Of a DNA stretch of 5,802 bases, positions 5,444 to 5,802 are shown in pieces. The stretch's first letter is position 1; every line of letters starts with the position of its first letter. A model generated the notes under the pieces. That model saw nothing but the letters and a program-made list of their open reading frames with translations, did no database searches and was not told the origin of the DNA. The translations under genes were made by a program, and so were the position numbers. The stretch covers positions 1 through 5,802 of the forward strand of contig DAOVCF010000130.1 of NCBI GenBank assembly GCA_030670165.1, written 5' to 3'. The stretch comes from Candidatus Stahliibacteriota bacterium (GTDB lineage: Bacteria > Hydrothermota > Tepidihabitantia > B3-TA06).

Positions 5444-5802
5444 ATGGCAGATAGCATTCTTATCAACGGAAAGATCCACGACTGGACAGACGTGGCCATC
5501 CAGCTGGGCGGTGAGCCCTATACCGGGATCACCTCGATCAACTGGTCGGCAAAAAAGGAAAAGGAGCTTCAGTACGCTGCCGGTTCAGCCCCGCACGGGA
5601 TTGGCTACGGCCACCGCTCCTATACCTGCGATTTCACCCTGACCCGGGAAGCTTCCGAAGAGTTCGAAACCATTGCCAATGCGGTGGGAAAGGATGCCCT
5701 GGACTACGCACCGTTCCTTATAACCGTGGCTTATGCCGACAAGAAAGCGGACGCAGCCGGTCTCATCACTCAGGTGTGGAACGTGATGAAGCGCATCGAG
5801 AT
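5444..5802 (+). CDS. Tail tube protein (3' end missing)
   Basis: The frame is open from the ATG at 5444 to the window edge, giving 119 residues. The start MADSILINGKIHDWTDVAIQ leads into a strand pattern typical of tail tube proteins of contractile phages: ITSINWSAKKEKELQYAAGS (29-48), a P-x-G-x-G-Y-G turn (50-56), YTCDFTLTREASEEF (60-74), then a helix EFETIANAVG (73-82). Tube subunits stack as hexamers inside the sheath to form the DNA channel. The gene directly follows the sheath gene, as M follows L in Mu and FII follows FI in P2. The assignment rests on this order plus the strand pattern. The C-terminal part is outside the window. Confidence 0.8.
   Translation, partial: MADSILINGKIHDWTDVAIQLGGEPYTGITSINWSAKKEKELQYAAGSAPHGIGYGHRSYTCDFTLTREASEEFETIANAVGKDALDYAPFLITVAYADKKADAAGLITQVWNVMKRIE

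Noticed and set aside
4696..5499. Long minus-strand ORF (267 codons) across the sheath/tube junction
   Set aside because: It spans two supported sense genes and their ribosome binding site. The translation shows no domain and looks like a shadow.

Overview
This window is a single-strand (+) block of phage or prophage virion genes. Eight or nine genes lie head to tail with almost no spacing. No integrase, lysis, regulatory or host gene is present, so free phage and prophage cannot be told apart. Most genes are preceded by strong Shine-Dalgarno sequences (AGGAGG/AAGGAG), and the DNA looks moderately GC-rich. Both fit a bacterial host, but the lineage cannot be named from this sequence.

Layout: the window opens inside a lambda gpD-type head decoration protein (2-340). 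Next come a lambda gpE-type major capsid protein (350-1369), a 61-aa small protein (1372-1557) and a DUF1320/Mu gp36-like head-tail adaptor (1559-1999). A hairpin-rich stretch of about 270 bp follows, carrying a doubtful 90-aa ORF (2001-2273). After it lie a probable tail terminator enlarged by an inserted domain (2270-3169), a 128-aa protein of two similar helical repeats joined by a charged linker (3208-3594), a 611-aa contractile tail sheath protein (3598-5433) and the start of the tail tube gene (5444 to the window end).

Together these genes would build the capsid shell and its decoration, the head-tail joint, and the sheath and tube of a contractile (myovirus-type) tail. From capsid to tube the order matches the phage Mu series T-35-36-37-38-L-M, but the capsid and decoration proteins are of lambda E/D type, so the particle is a mosaic.

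The most notable signal is domain sharing. The sheath protein carries two inserted beta-rich modules. One also occurs inside the terminator candidate, and the other also occurs in the decoration protein. The second unusual signal is the 2001-2269 block: a cluster of short-loop hairpins and a 13-bp direct repeat in an otherwise tightly packed operon. Its last hairpin runs into the ribosome binding site of the terminator gene. I see no defence system, CRISPR array, RNA gene or clearly new system.
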